31,388 nucleotides of DNA from an uncultured Desulfovibrio sp. (GCA_900541395.1 UQJT01000033.1:1-31388), one strand, 5' to 3'. Counted from the stretch's first letter, positions 8,112 to 16,398 are shown. The notes: a model not told the origin generated them from the sequence alone. Program-made: numbers and translations.

Positions 8112-8462
8112 ATGAACAAGTGCAAAATCACCGTGCTCAAGAAAACGTTTCAGCCCGACCTGGCCGAAGAATACGGCGCGCGAGGTCTGGGCCCCTGCCC
8201 CATGCTGAGGGAAGGCCAGGAATTTCTGGCCGATTATTCCTGTCCCGCCGGTTTCTGCGCCGAGGCGTGGAAAGCCGTTTACCAGTATGTGTTCGCCCTG
8301 GCCCACGGCATGGGCCAAAACGGCGAACTGTTCTACTACGGCGACTGGATACGCAAGCCGGGCGTGGCCATTTGCAGCTGTAACGACGGCCTGCGGCCGG
8401 TCCTTTTCAAAATCGAGCGCACGGAGCTGAAATCCGATTTGGACTATACGCCGGTCCCGTAG
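8112..8462 (+). CDS. TIGR04076 family protein
   Basis: The protein has 116 residues and resembles the TIGR04076 family of small proteins common in anaerobes. It opens KCKITVLKKTF, then has GPCPMLREGQEF, a C-P-A-G-F-C segment, an aromatic middle and a C-terminal NDGLRPVLFKIERTEL segment. No function is established for the family. The conserved cysteines suggest metal or Fe-S binding, which is inference. The ATG at 8112 has AGGAG just upstream, and a terminator separates it from the redox pair, so it may be transcribed alone. It is soluble, with no signal peptide. Confidence 0.75.
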   Translation: MNKCKITVLKKTFQPDLAEEYGARGLGPCPMLREGQEFLADYSCPAGFCAEAWKAVYQYVFALAHGMGQNGELFYYGDWIRKPGVAICSCNDGLRPVLFKIERTELKSDLDYTPVP

Positions 8463-8677
8463 CGGCATTCGGATCGGGCGCGAACCCCGTTTGCCATCCG
8501 CGCCATGTTTGGTGTAATGGAAACAGGGCCAATCCCGGAAGTCGACCGGATATTCGGCCGCCGGTTTTCGCCGCGCGGAAAGACGAGGCCGTTTCCGAAA
8601 CGGAGCGGGATGAACGAGCCCACCCTCTACCCGACCGAGCTTCCTTCCGGGGAAGCCGTCTCACAGGCGATCCGCGT
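8463..8677. other. Intergenic region without clear features
   Basis: These 215 bases between the TIGR04076 and methyltransferase genes show no convincing ORF, tRNA-like fold, terminator with a U-tract or promoter. Confidence 0.5.
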
Positions 8678-9319
8678 ATGAGGCAACACGCTTTGAGCGT
8701 CCTGCGCCCGGCCCGCGACAAATTCTTTGCCTCCCTTGTTTTCATCCGCGAATGGGCCCGTTCGCCCCGCGCCATGGGGCAGGTCTGTCCCAGCGGAACG
8801 CCCCTGGCCCGCAGTATGGCCGCCTGCGTGCCGCTTCCCGCGCCCGTCGGGCCGGACGGTCTGTCCGAGCTGGTGGTGGAACTGGGCGCGGGCACCGGCA
8901 CGGTGACGCAAGAGCTTCTGCGCCGGGGCGTTCATCCTCACCGCCTGCTGGTGCTGGAGCGTTCCGAGGGCATGGTGGAGCTGTTGCGGCAGCGCTTTCC
9001 CGGCCTGCGGGTCGTGCACGGCGACGCCGCCGGACTGGCCCGCTACATCCCGCCCCGGGTTCGGGTGACGGCCATCGTTTCCTCCCTGCCTCTGGTCTCC
9101 CTGCCGCCCCCCACGCGTCGGGCCGTCATCGCCGAGTTCCACGCCGTGCTCGGCGACGGGCTGCTGATCCAGTATACCTATTCCTGGGCGCGCGGTTTCA
9201 TCCTCATGCGCGAGGGTTTTCGCTGCGAAGCCAGCCACCGGGTATGGCTCAACCTGCCTCCGGCTCGGGTCATGCTGCTGCGCGACGCCGACTCGTCCCA
9301 TCCCGCCCGAAAAGACTGA
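8678..9319 (+). CDS. Class I SAM-dependent methyltransferase, phospholipid N-methyltransferase-like
   Basis: The protein has 213 residues. The segment FIREWARSPRAMGQVCPSG, then ELVVELGAGTGTVTQELL (SAM motif I, residues 64-81), LLVLERSEGM and a VVHGDA segment match the group that contains PmtA-type phosphatidylethanolamine N-methyltransferases and related KsgA-fold enzymes. It acts in the cytoplasm or at the membrane face. PmtA-like enzymes make methylated phosphatidylethanolamines; whether this one does is uncertain, since close relatives are often only called SAM-dependent methyltransferase. No strong ribosome binding site precedes the ATG, so the start is tentative. It is not obviously co-transcribed with its neighbours. 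Confidence 0.72.
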   Translation: MRQHALSVLRPARDKFFASLVFIREWARSPRAMGQVCPSGTPLARSMAACVPLPAPVGPDGLSELVVELGAGTGTVTQELLRRGVHPHRLLVLERSEGMVELLRQRFPGLRVVHGDAAGLARYIPPRVRVTAIVSSLPLVSLPPPTRRAVIAEFHAVLGDGLLIQYTYSWARGFILMREGFRCEASHRVWLNLPPARVMLLRDADSSHPARKD

Positions 9320-9467
9320 ACCGGTTTTTCGGTCCGCGCGCCGCGCCTGTCCCAAAGGCCCGTCCCGACTTGGGATTGCGCGGACGTCCGGCTTCGTTTC
9401 GTAAAATACTTGTTCTCTCAGCCTGCGGCCGTCATGGTAGCCTCCTATCCCTTTTCCGGAGGTCGTC

Positions 9468-10763
9468 ATGTCCCGGTCCGTATTGTTTCGTCCGATCGCC
9501 TGCGCCGTTCTGGCCGTGGCGCTCCTTCCTTTTTCCGCCGCTTCGGCCGCCCCCGCGGGCAACGGCGGCAAACTGCTTAAAATGGTGGCACTGGTCCGGC
9601 ACGGCGTGCGCGCCCCGGTTCAATCGCCCGAGACGCTGGCTCAATGGTCCCTGAAGCCCTGGCCCCGATGGCCCGTGGGGCGGGGCGAACTGACCCCGCG
9701 CGGGGCGCGGCTGGTGAGCGCCCAGTGGCGGGAAATGCGGGAAAGTCTGGCCTGGAACGGTCTGTTTCCCGGCGAAGGCTGTCCCGGCCCCGGCGATGTA
9801 TACGTATACGCCGACAGCGAGCAGCGTACCCGGGCCACGGCCGCCGCACTGCTGGAGGGCCTGGCCCCGGGCTGCGGACTGGGCTATCTGACCCGCTCGC
9901 CGGACCTGAAAGGGCCCGATCCCTTGTTCCATCCCGTGGCCGGAGGCTTGTGCCGTCCGGAGCAAAATTCTTCGACGGCCGAAGTCGCGCCGGAAACTCT
10001 GGAAGCCTCTCTGCGTCCCGAGCTGGATATCATGGGCCGCCTCGCCGGTCCGGCCGCGCCCGCCCTGTGCCGGGCCTACGGTCTGCCCGAAGGATGCACC
10101 TTCGCCGCCCTGCCCAGCCGCCTGACAAGCGACGGTCCGGGCGGACTCCCGCAGATGAAAGGAGCTTTGTCCATCGGTTCCAGTCTGGCGGAAATCTGGC
10201 TGCTGGAAGCGGCTCAATGGCCGGAACGTCAGCCCGCCTGGGGCGGACTGACTCCGGACGAGCTACTTGAAATCATGCCGGTGCACACCCGCGAATTCAA
10301 CGCCGTCCAGCGCGCTCCCTCGGTGGCCGGTCCCGAAGGTTCGGCCCTGCTGGCCGCCATGAGCGCCGCCCTTACCGGCTCCCATCCGGACCCGGCGGTC
10401 AACGCCGCGTCTCTGGTCGTCTTCGTGGGACACGACACCTCCATCGCCCATGTGGCCGCCCTGCTCGGCCTGCGCTGGAAAACAGGCTCCTGGCCGGCCG
10501 ACGCCGTGCCCCCCGGCGCGGCCCTGCTTCTGGAACTGTGGAGGACAGACGAGGGAAATACCCTGGTTCGGGCGGGGTTTGCGGCTCAGGATTTGGGCGT
10601 CATGCGCTCCGACGACGCGCAGACCCTGCGTCAGGCGGCCCTGGGCCGGGCCGAACCCGAATTCGCTTTGCCCACCGCCGCGGGCGCTCGGGCAGGTTTG
10701 CCGCCGGACGAATTCGCGCGGGCCGTGGACGCCCTCCTGGTTCGGGCCTGCCTGCCCCGCTAG
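9468..10763 (+). CDS. Exported histidine-type acid phosphatase (phytase / glucose-1-phosphatase-like)
   Basis: The protein has 431 residues. An N-terminal signal peptide ends near ALLPFSAASA. The catalytic signature R-H-G-V-R-A-P is at residues 44-50, with His45 the expected phosphohistidine nucleophile, and the proton-donor H-D pair is at 322-323 in VGHDTSIAHVAALL. This layout is that of branch 2 histidine acid phosphatases such as AppA and Agp, periplasmic enzymes that strip phosphate from phytate, sugar phosphates and other monoesters. The ATG has GGAGG five bases upstream. Substrate preference cannot be read. The gene stands alone and is followed by a repeat-bearing intergenic region. Confidence 0.88.
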   Translation: MSRSVLFRPIACAVLAVALLPFSAASAAPAGNGGKLLKMVALVRHGVRAPVQSPETLAQWSLKPWPRWPVGRGELTPRGARLVSAQWREMRESLAWNGLFPGEGCPGPGDVYVYADSEQRTRATAAALLEGLAPGCGLGYLTRSPDLKGPDPLFHPVAGGLCRPEQNSSTAEVAPETLEASLRPELDIMGRLAGPAAPALCRAYGLPEGCTFAALPSRLTSDGPGGLPQMKGALSIGSSLAEIWLLEAAQWPERQPAWGGLTPDELLEIMPVHTREFNAVQRAPSVAGPEGSALLAAMSAALTGSHPDPAVNAASLVVFVGHDTSIAHVAALLGLRWKTGSWPADAVPPGAALLLELWRTDEGNTLVRAGFAAQDLGVMRSDDAQTLRQAALGRAEPEFALPTAAGARAGLPPDEFARAVDALLVRACLPR

Positions 10764-10767
10764 AACT

Positions 10768-10915
10768 AGAACAGATCAACTTCAACATTATGTAATGTTA
10801 AAATTTAAGACACGCCCGCTTCGCCATCCGACAGCACCGATGAATGGCGCTTATGCCTTCGCGGCCGCCGCCTGATCTGTCGGAAGAGCATGTTCAAGCC
10901 GAAAACGTCCTAATG
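10768..10915. repeat. Intergenic repeat copy B (empty site)
   Basis: It starts GAACAGATCAACTT, contains a perfect AACATTA/TAATGTT palindrome (10784-10799), then GACACGCCCGCTTCGCCATC directly followed by CGACAGCACC, and ends with GCTTATGCCTTCGCGGCCG and TTCAAGCCGAAAAC. Both ends match copy A at 6861-7150, but the 149-bp element found there is absent. It begins just after the phosphatase stop codon. Confidence 0.6.
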
Positions 10916-11360
10916 CTTTTTTTCTCAACATCCCCCTTTTGCCGCCGGAGGCGCGGGCACATCTGCCCGAAGGGCGCCCGCGCGGGCATAGCCGTAGCCG
11001 AGCTTGCGAGGCGTACGGATACAGACGGCAGCGATGCCGACTTTGAGCGCCCCTCACGCCTCCGGCGGCTGGAATGAACATTGCGCCAGACACGCCGACG
11101 CGCGTTGCCCCGCAGATTTAATCTCTGTCAATTCAGGCGAAAGGCGTTGTCCGGCGGCCGGCTTTATCTCGATTGCCTCTCTGTTTTTTGTGCGGACTTC
11201 AGCCATAATGTGCGGAACTTCGCACACGATCTTTTTTTCCCGTCTTCGGCTTGTTCCGGCCCGAACAAGCCCCATTCCTCATTCGCCACCGCTTAGACGG
11301 CTTAGGAACAATTCTTGCTTAACAACCGGCACCTAAACTCTTTGTCGCAAGGAAGCCGGT
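10916..11360. other. Intergenic region upstream of the 976-aa exported protein gene
   Basis: About 445 bases with no convincing gene. It contains a GG-N10-GC sigma-54-like element at 11070-11085, listed separately, and an AAGGA ribosome binding site just before 11361. No clear sigma-70 promoter was identified. Confidence 0.5.
11070..11085 (+). promoter_or_regulatory. Candidate sigma-54 promoter (-24/-12)
   Basis: CTGGAATGAACATTGCG keeps the invariant GG (11071-11072) and GC (11083-11084) exactly ten bases apart, plus TGG and TTGC, but deviates from the consensus TGGCAC in two places. It lies 276 bp before the 976-aa gene, in the same region as a sigma-54 activator gene. Chance occurrence is possible. 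Confidence 0.35.
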
Positions 11361-14291
11361 ATGAGACAACAGCATCGATGGAAGCTTTCCACTGTCGTCA
11401 GTGCGTTCCTGTGTGCCGCCTGCCTGGGCTTTAGCCCGGCCGGAGCCGCGGAACGCCCCCACGGACTGGAACCAGCGGACGACATGCCCTATATGCCCGA
11501 TTTGGGGGGGCTGCGCGTCAAAACCTTTAAGAACCAGTACGGGCAGGTCCGCCATCTGGCCGAAGGCGTGGTCATGCGTCACAGCGCCGTCGCGGACGGC
11601 AAGGCCACCGTGCCCGCAGGCGGTTTTTACTACATTTCCGAAACCCAGGAAGACGCCGCGCCCTTCATGCGCGATCCCTTCCTCATCCTGGGCGAGCACG
11701 CCTACCTGGTGGACCTCACCACCGAGCAGCGCGAAGTCCGCAACGTAAGCATCGAACGCCGCGAGAAAAAGCTGGTGGACGAAGACGGTTATCGTCTGTG
11801 GTTCGACTTCTCCACCGACCACTACGACCTGCCCTACATCCAGCTTGCGCTGATTTCCCCGTCCGGGCACTGGCCGCTGGAATTCACGGTGTCCAACCGC
11901 TTTACCCACATCGACAAAATTTTTGAGCTTTCCCTGAAGGAAGGCCTCAATCCGCAGCTTGACGACTACTACACCGACCCCGACTACTGGTACGGGGCCA
12001 GCAAGTTCGTGGTCAAAGAAAACGATTTCGACAACGCCACGTTCGAATCCCTGAGCTACCCCGTCATCAAGGAAGCCACCTTCTCCCTGAGCCGCCCCTG
12101 GGTCATGGATCTGCGTCAGGAAGACTACCGCTGGTACGGCACCAAGCGCATTTACGCTTTCCGCCGTCCCGAAGGCTTCCTGGTGCGCGTGACCGACTGG
12201 ACCGGCAACACGGTGTTGGGCGAAAAGCTGGTGCGTCCGCTGACGCCCCAGGGCTACAAGGACCGCCCCGACCAGAAGGACGACTACGCGCTGACCCTGC
12301 CCGATCATGACATGCGGGTGGAAATCATGCTCCAGCCCGAATACCTGAAGAATTCGGACTTCACCCCCTGGTCCAACGACGTGCCTTACGGCTGGACCGA
12401 CGGCCTGCTGAGCCTGGTGGTTTATTCCGACCTGGTGACGGTCAAGAGCGGCGAAGCCTGGCCCCTCGACCCCCGCTACAAGGTGGGTCTGGAAGCCAAC
12501 CTGCTCACCGGCAAGCTGCAGCGCCTGATCCTCGAAAACGCCGAGCCCTTCACCCTGGACAACAACAACACCAGCTACAAGGGACCGGAAAAGTACTCCG
12601 AGGTATGGAATCGCCCGGCCTTCACCCTGGTGGCCAAGGACTTCGGCAAGGACGCCAAGGGCAAGGACGTGGTGCGCAACTATTACCTGCGCGACGCCTT
12701 CTATCAGCGGACCGACAATATGGTGTTCGACGAAGAAAAGGGCCGCACGGACATCGACTTCTTCGTGGGCCGCGCCCCCACCTTCGTGCCCATTCTGGAA
12801 GACACCTTCCTGACCCGCCTGTCCGACAAGACCTACGGCACCGTGGTGCAGGGTTCGCACTTCACCTCGTTCCCCCGGGTCATCGACAACATGGCTTTCC
12901 ATTCACCCGACGCCACCGCTCCCTTCGGCGGCATCATGCGCGGCTTCAACCGCGCGGGCGTGAAAAACTGGCGCGGCGACGCCCTGGTTTCGGCCGAAGG
13001 CATGGTCATCCGCGGCAGCTACGTCGACTGGCGCAACAACCGCATCGTCATCCCGCCCTCCGGCCTGTTCTACACCTCGCGCAACGGCCGCAACGTGCGC
13101 GCCCTGCGCGGCGAATCCTTCTGGATGCTGGGCAAGAAGGCCTGGCTGGCCACTTTCGAATCCTACACCTTCGTGCGCAAGGACTTCGACCTTGACTTCT
13201 GGAAGGTACAGCCCACCGGCGACATGAACCCCATCTTCTGGCAGGACGTGCCGCTGGGCGTCAACAACAAGATGCTGCGCTACACCAACCACTACCGTCT
13301 GGACGACCGTCCGGTGGGCCTGGTCAACGTGGTGAAGTATTCGGGCAACAACTTCGGCGCGCCCTTCCTGCTGGGCCAGAACCTCGACCCCACCGACCCC
13401 GGCACCCGTTACAACGTGCGGCCCCACTTCGGTGAAGGCGCGACCTGGATCACGCCGGAATTCGTGGGCGACAATTACATGCGCATCAAGGAATTCGGCA
13501 CGCCCATCATCAAGAGCGTTCAGTACACCTATACCGAACCCAAGCGCGTCCTGCTCGGCGTGGGCGACACCCATAAGCTGGGCGACTACACCCTGACCGT
13601 GACCGACATCCAGCCCGATATGGGCACCGTGTCCGTACAGTTCACGGACAAGGACGGCAAGACCGAATACAAGGTCCTCGGCCCGCTGAACGACGAAGCC
13701 CGCGCCCTGCTGCCCCAGCACCAGGATGTGGTCAACACCCTGCAGTTCGTGACCGGCCCGCTGAACGCCCGCGTCATGGCCGAAATGGACACCGACAAGC
13801 CCTACGAAGACGGCAAGGCCGCCCTGTGGACCTTTGTGGACCTCCAGTACATCGAAAACGAAACGCCTCTGCCCACCGACCCGCGCTTCATGGTGCGCAG
13901 CGACGTGTGCGGCCACTGCTACCAGTTGAACGAACTTTTGTTCGACAACCCCGAGGAAATCATCCTCGACAAGGACAACCCGCGCTACGACGGTCCCAAG
14001 GGCGCTGACGGCAAGCCGGTGTTCTCCATCGTCATCGACAACTTCGACGGCGAAATGATCCATGCCTGGCATGTGGAAACCAACTACAAGGGCCGCGTCT
14101 TCAAGAGCGACAACCTGGCCTTCAATCCGCGCAACAACGTCGACGTGCTCATGGGCGTCAACGGCACCATTGAAGGCTTCCTGCGCGCCGGCATGATGGA
14201 ACGGTCCGCCTACCAGGAATACTGGCGGCTTGGCCACCACGAGCCCGTCAAGCGCGGCCTCGACGCCTGGATGGCCCACAAGTTCCAATAG
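11361..14291 (+). CDS. Large exported protein of unknown function, with internal duplication
   Basis: The protein has 976 residues and is not recognised. A signal peptide (about residues 1-30, ending PAGAA) is followed by a long soluble chain rich in Asp, Tyr, Trp and Phe with no further membrane segment. Residues 66-118 and 544-597 are related: AEGVVMR versus AEGMVIR, VPAGGFYYIS versus IPPSGLFYTS, and FLILGEHAYL versus FWMLGKKAWL. A C-G-H-C motif at 850-853 is not a heme site, because no His follows, but could bind metal or be redox active. AAGGA precedes the ATG. It is first in a tight operon with a YeiH-like transporter and two small membrane proteins, so a periplasmic partner of that membrane complex is likely. 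Function is unknown. Confidence 0.85.
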   Translation: MRQQHRWKLSTVVSAFLCAACLGFSPAGAAERPHGLEPADDMPYMPDLGGLRVKTFKNQYGQVRHLAEGVVMRHSAVADGKATVPAGGFYYISETQEDAAPFMRDPFLILGEHAYLVDLTTEQREVRNVSIERREKKLVDEDGYRLWFDFSTDHYDLPYIQLALISPSGHWPLEFTVSNRFTHIDKIFELSLKEGLNPQLDDYYTDPDYWYGASKFVVKENDFDNATFESLSYPVIKEATFSLSRPWVMDLRQEDYRWYGTKRIYAFRRPEGFLVRVTDWTGNTVLGEKLVRPLTPQGYKDRPDQKDDYALTLPDHDMRVEIMLQPEYLKNSDFTPWSNDVPYGWTDGLLSLVVYSDLVTVKSGEAWPLDPRYKVGLEANLLTGKLQRLILENAEPFTLDNNNTSYKGPEKYSEVWNRPAFTLVAKDFGKDAKGKDVVRNYYLRDAFYQRTDNMVFDEEKGRTDIDFFVGRAPTFVPILEDTFLTRLSDKTYGTVVQGSHFTSFPRVIDNMAFHSPDATAPFGGIMRGFNRAGVKNWRGDALVSAEGMVIRGSYVDWRNNRIVIPPSGLFYTSRNGRNVRALRGESFWMLGKKAWLATFESYTFVRKDFDLDFWKVQPTGDMNPIFWQDVPLGVNNKMLRYTNHYRLDDRPVGLVNVVKYSGNNFGAPFLLGQNLDPTDPGTRYNVRPHFGEGATWITPEFVGDNYMRIKEFGTPIIKSVQYTYTEPKRVLLGVGDTHKLGDYTLTVTDIQPDMGTVSVQFTDKDGKTEYKVLGPLNDEARALLPQHQDVVNTLQFVTGPLNARVMAEMDTDKPYEDGKAALWTFVDLQYIENETPLPTDPRFMVRSDVCGHCYQLNELLFDNPEEIILDKDNPRYDGPKGADGKPVFSIVIDNFDGEMIHAWHVETNYKGRVFKSDNLAFNPRNNVDVLMGVNGTIEGFLRAGMMERSAYQEYWRLGHHEPVKRGLDAWMAHKFQ

Positions 14292-14318
14292 AACGTGAAG
14301 TCGCAGGAGACACACCCA

Positions 14319-15482
14319 ATGACTCAATCCACGCTTATTCCCTACGAAGAGCAGCGCCGCTCCTTCCTGAGCTGCTGCTACCGGTTCCACGAAGTGTTGC
14401 CGGGCCTGCTGGCCATGTTCTTCATCGCCATCTTCAGCAACAATCTGGCGGGGGTGCCCAATCCCTTCACCTTGCAGAATCTGTTCCATTACCTGGACAA
14501 CGTCATCGGCCCGGTCAACGGCCAGCCGCTGTTCCAGATTCTCAACTCCAACTTCGTGTGGAACCCGTTCCTGGTGGGCTTCATCATCGTCAACGTGTTC
14601 GGCATTCCGGACAGTTGGAAACGGGGTCTGTCGTACATCCATAAACTGATGCCTTTGGGCATCATCATGCTGGCGCCCCACTTTGTGTTCAGCCACGCCA
14701 CCAAGGCCGGTTGGCCGATCATCATCATCGCCCTGGTGGTGATGTTCGTGATGGCCAGCGTGACCATGTGGCTCGGCCGCCTGTTCAAGGTGGACGACCG
14801 CCAGGCGGGCGACATCACCGGCGCCCTGGTCACCGGCGACCCGCACGTCACGGCCATCCTGATGCCCATGCTCAAGGCCAAGAACGGTCAGGTCATCAAT
14901 GCTCTGGCCTGCGTGCTGCTGTTCGGGCTCATCATGTCCTTCCTGCTGCCCGTGGTGGGCAACCTCCTCGGCATGGAAGAACCCGTGTTCGGCCTGCTGT
15001 CCGTGCTGGGCATCGGCAATACGGGCCAGATGTACAACGCGGCTTTCGGCTACGGCTATGAGGCCGGACGCTGGGCCCACTACTTCGAACCCGTGCGTCA
15101 CGTCATCATGCCCGCGGGCTTCCTGTACGTGTTCCTGGTGCTCTTCCTGCGCAGCAAGCGCAACCCCGACAATCCCGACATTCACGCCACGCGTCCGCTC
15201 AAGGCCATTCCCTTGTTCGTGCTCATCTTCGTGGCGCTGTGGATCGTCGCCCAGTTCCACGTGTTCAAGGAACCCGCCCACCAGGCCATCTTCGCCATGG
15301 TACAGTGGGACTTCTCGCTGGCTGCGGCGGCCCTGGGGCTGTCCTGCCCCATCCGCAACGTCAAGGAATGGGGTCTGCGCGGTTTCGGTCTCACCTGCGC
15401 GGCGGGCATTCTGCGCCTTGTCGTGCTGACGGTCGTGGTGTTGCTGGCCGTTCACTTCAACCTGGTGACCTTCACGTACTAA
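14319..15482 (+). CDS. YeiH-like (putative sulfate exporter family) membrane protein
   Basis: The protein has 387 residues with about ten membrane segments. The middle region GALVTGDPHVTAILMPMLKA, the following ALACVLLFGLIMSFLLPVVG, an IGNTGQMYNAAFGYG segment and the C-terminal FSLAAAALGLSCPIRN line up by eye with the YeiH/PSE family (Cons_hypoth698), often called putative sulfate exporters though biochemical proof is thin. The ATG at 14319 is chosen over an upstream GTG because AGGAG sits nine bases before it. It lies 27 bp after the 976-aa exported protein and 9 bp before a small membrane protein. Similarity to YeiH is partial; a distinct subfamily with another substrate is possible. Confidence 0.65.
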   Translation: MTQSTLIPYEEQRRSFLSCCYRFHEVLPGLLAMFFIAIFSNNLAGVPNPFTLQNLFHYLDNVIGPVNGQPLFQILNSNFVWNPFLVGFIIVNVFGIPDSWKRGLSYIHKLMPLGIIMLAPHFVFSHATKAGWPIIIIALVVMFVMASVTMWLGRLFKVDDRQAGDITGALVTGDPHVTAILMPMLKAKNGQVINALACVLLFGLIMSFLLPVVGNLLGMEEPVFGLLSVLGIGNTGQMYNAAFGYGYEAGRWAHYFEPVRHVIMPAGFLYVFLVLFLRSKRNPDNPDIHATRPLKAIPLFVLIFVALWIVAQFHVFKEPAHQAIFAMVQWDFSLAAAALGLSCPIRNVKEWGLRGFGLTCAAGILRLVVLTVVVLLAVHFNLVTFTY

Positions 15483-15491
15483 GGAGCCGTC

Positions 15492-15644
15492 ATGGAACGT
15501 CGTCCCGTTACGATGGATAAAAGCGGTTTTGACTACATGGCCAACTCCGGCCAGGAAGAAAAGGATCGCGATTACGTAGGCATTATTCTGGCCCTGATCA
15601 TCATGGCCTTCATCACCATCTGCCAGTACAACGGCTTGTTGTAG
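15492..15644 (+). CDS. 50-residue single-span membrane protein
   Basis: The frame encodes 50 residues: a charged N-terminal half (MERRPVTMDKSGFDYMANSG, then QEEKDRDY) followed by one hydrophobic helix (VGIILALIIMAFITI) and a short tail QYNGLL. AAGGAG lies five bases before the ATG, which is strong support for a real gene despite its size. It starts 9 bp after the YeiH-like gene and ends 13 bp before a second small membrane gene. It has the look of a small accessory subunit that stabilises or regulates the transporter. No family was recognised. Confidence 0.75.
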   Translation: MERRPVTMDKSGFDYMANSGQEEKDRDYVGIILALIIMAFITICQYNGLL

Positions 15645-15657
15645 AGGGGGAAGATAC

Positions 15658-15861
15658 ATGCTGGGCATTTACTTCTATCTCCAGATCATCTTCGCCGTCT
15701 TCCTCGTGTGGGCGACCAGCACGGCCCTGTACATGGGCGTGTTCCACGCCCATCGCAGCACGGTGTGCACCTGCCGCAAAAGCCTGGCCGGGGTCGTCTC
15801 GGTGCTGCTGGCGGCGGGCATCTGGTACTTCATGTATTCCTGGACCTATCTGAGTTGGTAA
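15658..15861 (+). CDS. 67-residue two-span membrane protein
   Basis: The protein has 67 residues with two hydrophobic helices (YFYLQIIFAVFLVWATSTALY and LAGVVSVLLAAGIWYFMYSW) joined by a short polar loop HAHRSTVCTCRKS that carries a C-T-C pair and two histidines. A purine-rich AGGGGGAAG ribosome binding site precedes the ATG. It is the last gene of the operon, before the hairpin at 15868-15898. The loop could bind metal or take part in thiol chemistry; this is inference. No family was recognised. Confidence 0.75.
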   Translation: MLGIYFYLQIIFAVFLVWATSTALYMGVFHAHRSTVCTCRKSLAGVVSVLLAAGIWYFMYSWTYLSW

Positions 15862-15867
15862 CAACGC

Positions 15868-15898
15868 CGCCGCGTCCGTTGCCGCAACGGACGCGGCG
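15868..15898 (+). terminator. Hairpin terminator of the 976-aa / YeiH-like operon
   Basis: A perfect 14-bp stem, CGCCGCGTCCGTTG with CAACGGACGCGGCG, and a 3-base loop lie seven bases after the last stop. There is no clear U-tract, so it may act as a mRNA 3' stabiliser or a non-canonical terminator. Confidence 0.6.
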
Positions 15899-15912
15899 CA
15901 CGGTGATTTCAG

Positions 15913-15942
15913 TTGCCAGACCGACCTTAGTCACTATATTAT
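15913..15942 (+). promoter_or_regulatory. Sigma-70-type promoter for the exported HhH gene
   Basis: TTGCCA (15913-15918) and TATATT (15935-15940) are 16 bp apart; an overlapping TATTAT gives 18 bp. This precedes the helix-hairpin-helix gene by about 120 bp. A small CGGACG/CGTCCG inverted repeat (15966-15980) lies downstream in the leader and could be regulatory. Confidence 0.5.
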
Positions 15943-16059
15943 GGTAAACAAAGTGTCGGGGGTTCCGGACGCAACGTCCGCCACACTTACCCGGCCCGGC
16001 CGTAATTCCATGCGGCCCGCCGTTTTCATCAGCCAAAAAACCATAAAGGAGATTGCGCC

Positions 16060-16362
16060 ATGAAAATTCGTCATAGCCTCGCCGCCGCCGCTCTCGCGGT
16101 TGCCCTGCTCGTCCCCGCCCACGCCGCCCTGGCCGAAGGCGAACTGCTGAACATCAACACCGCCACGGTGGAACAGCTGGCCGCCGTGCCCGGCCTCAGC
16201 GAAGAGCTGGCTCAGAACATCGTGCAGTACCGCGACGATATGGGCGACCTGCAGACCCTCGACGAGCTCACCGAAGTGCCCGGCATCAGCAAGGACCTTC
16301 TGGGCAAGCTGAAGGACTACATCGGACTCGACGCCATCGCCGGCGCCGAATGCTCCTGCTAA
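16060..16362 (+). CDS. Exported ComEA-like helix-hairpin-helix protein
   Basis: The protein has 100 residues. A clear signal peptide ends at AHAALA, and the mature ~75 residues are a tandem helix-hairpin-helix unit: LLNINTATVEQLAAVPGLSE, then VQYRDDMGDLQTLDELTEVP and GISKDLLGKLKDYIGL. This is the ComEA/PsbU type of fold. It has an AAGGAG ribosome binding site and its own likely promoter. In competent bacteria ComEA binds incoming DNA, but no other uptake gene is here. Similar extracytoplasmic domains, as in PsbU, serve as protein-binding modules. A second exported HhH protein sits in the sulfotransferase array at 28791-29108, so a shared structural role is plausible. Confidence 0.88.
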   Translation: MKIRHSLAAAALAVALLVPAHAALAEGELLNINTATVEQLAAVPGLSEELAQNIVQYRDDMGDLQTLDELTEVPGISKDLLGKLKDYIGLDAIAGAECSC

Positions 16363-16372
16363 CAACACTCGA

Positions 16373-16398
16373 CGGCCGCTCCCCCGCGGGAGCGGCCG
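16373..16398 (+). terminator. Hairpin after the exported HhH gene
   Basis: CGGCCGCTCCC and GGGAGCGGCCG form a perfect 11-bp stem with a CCGC loop, ten bases after the stop. No U-tract follows. Confidence 0.5.

Noticed and set aside
6861..10915. CRISPR array from repeated intergenic sequences
   Set aside because: The related segments are 3.9 kb apart, imperfect and without regular spacers or cas genes.
13908..13919. CGHC in the 976-aa protein as a cytochrome c heme site
   Set aside because: The motif is followed by Tyr, not His, so it is not CxxCH.
12903..15668. Long minus-strand open frame (921 codons) opposite the 976-aa and YeiH-like genes
   Set aside because: It is a shadow of GC-rich coding sequence. 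It has no domain, signal or ribosome binding site, and the plus strand has a coherent operon.
16060..16362. Natural competence locus based on the ComEA-like protein
   Set aside because: No ComEC, pilin or DprA-like gene in the window; the neighbours are transport and redox genes.
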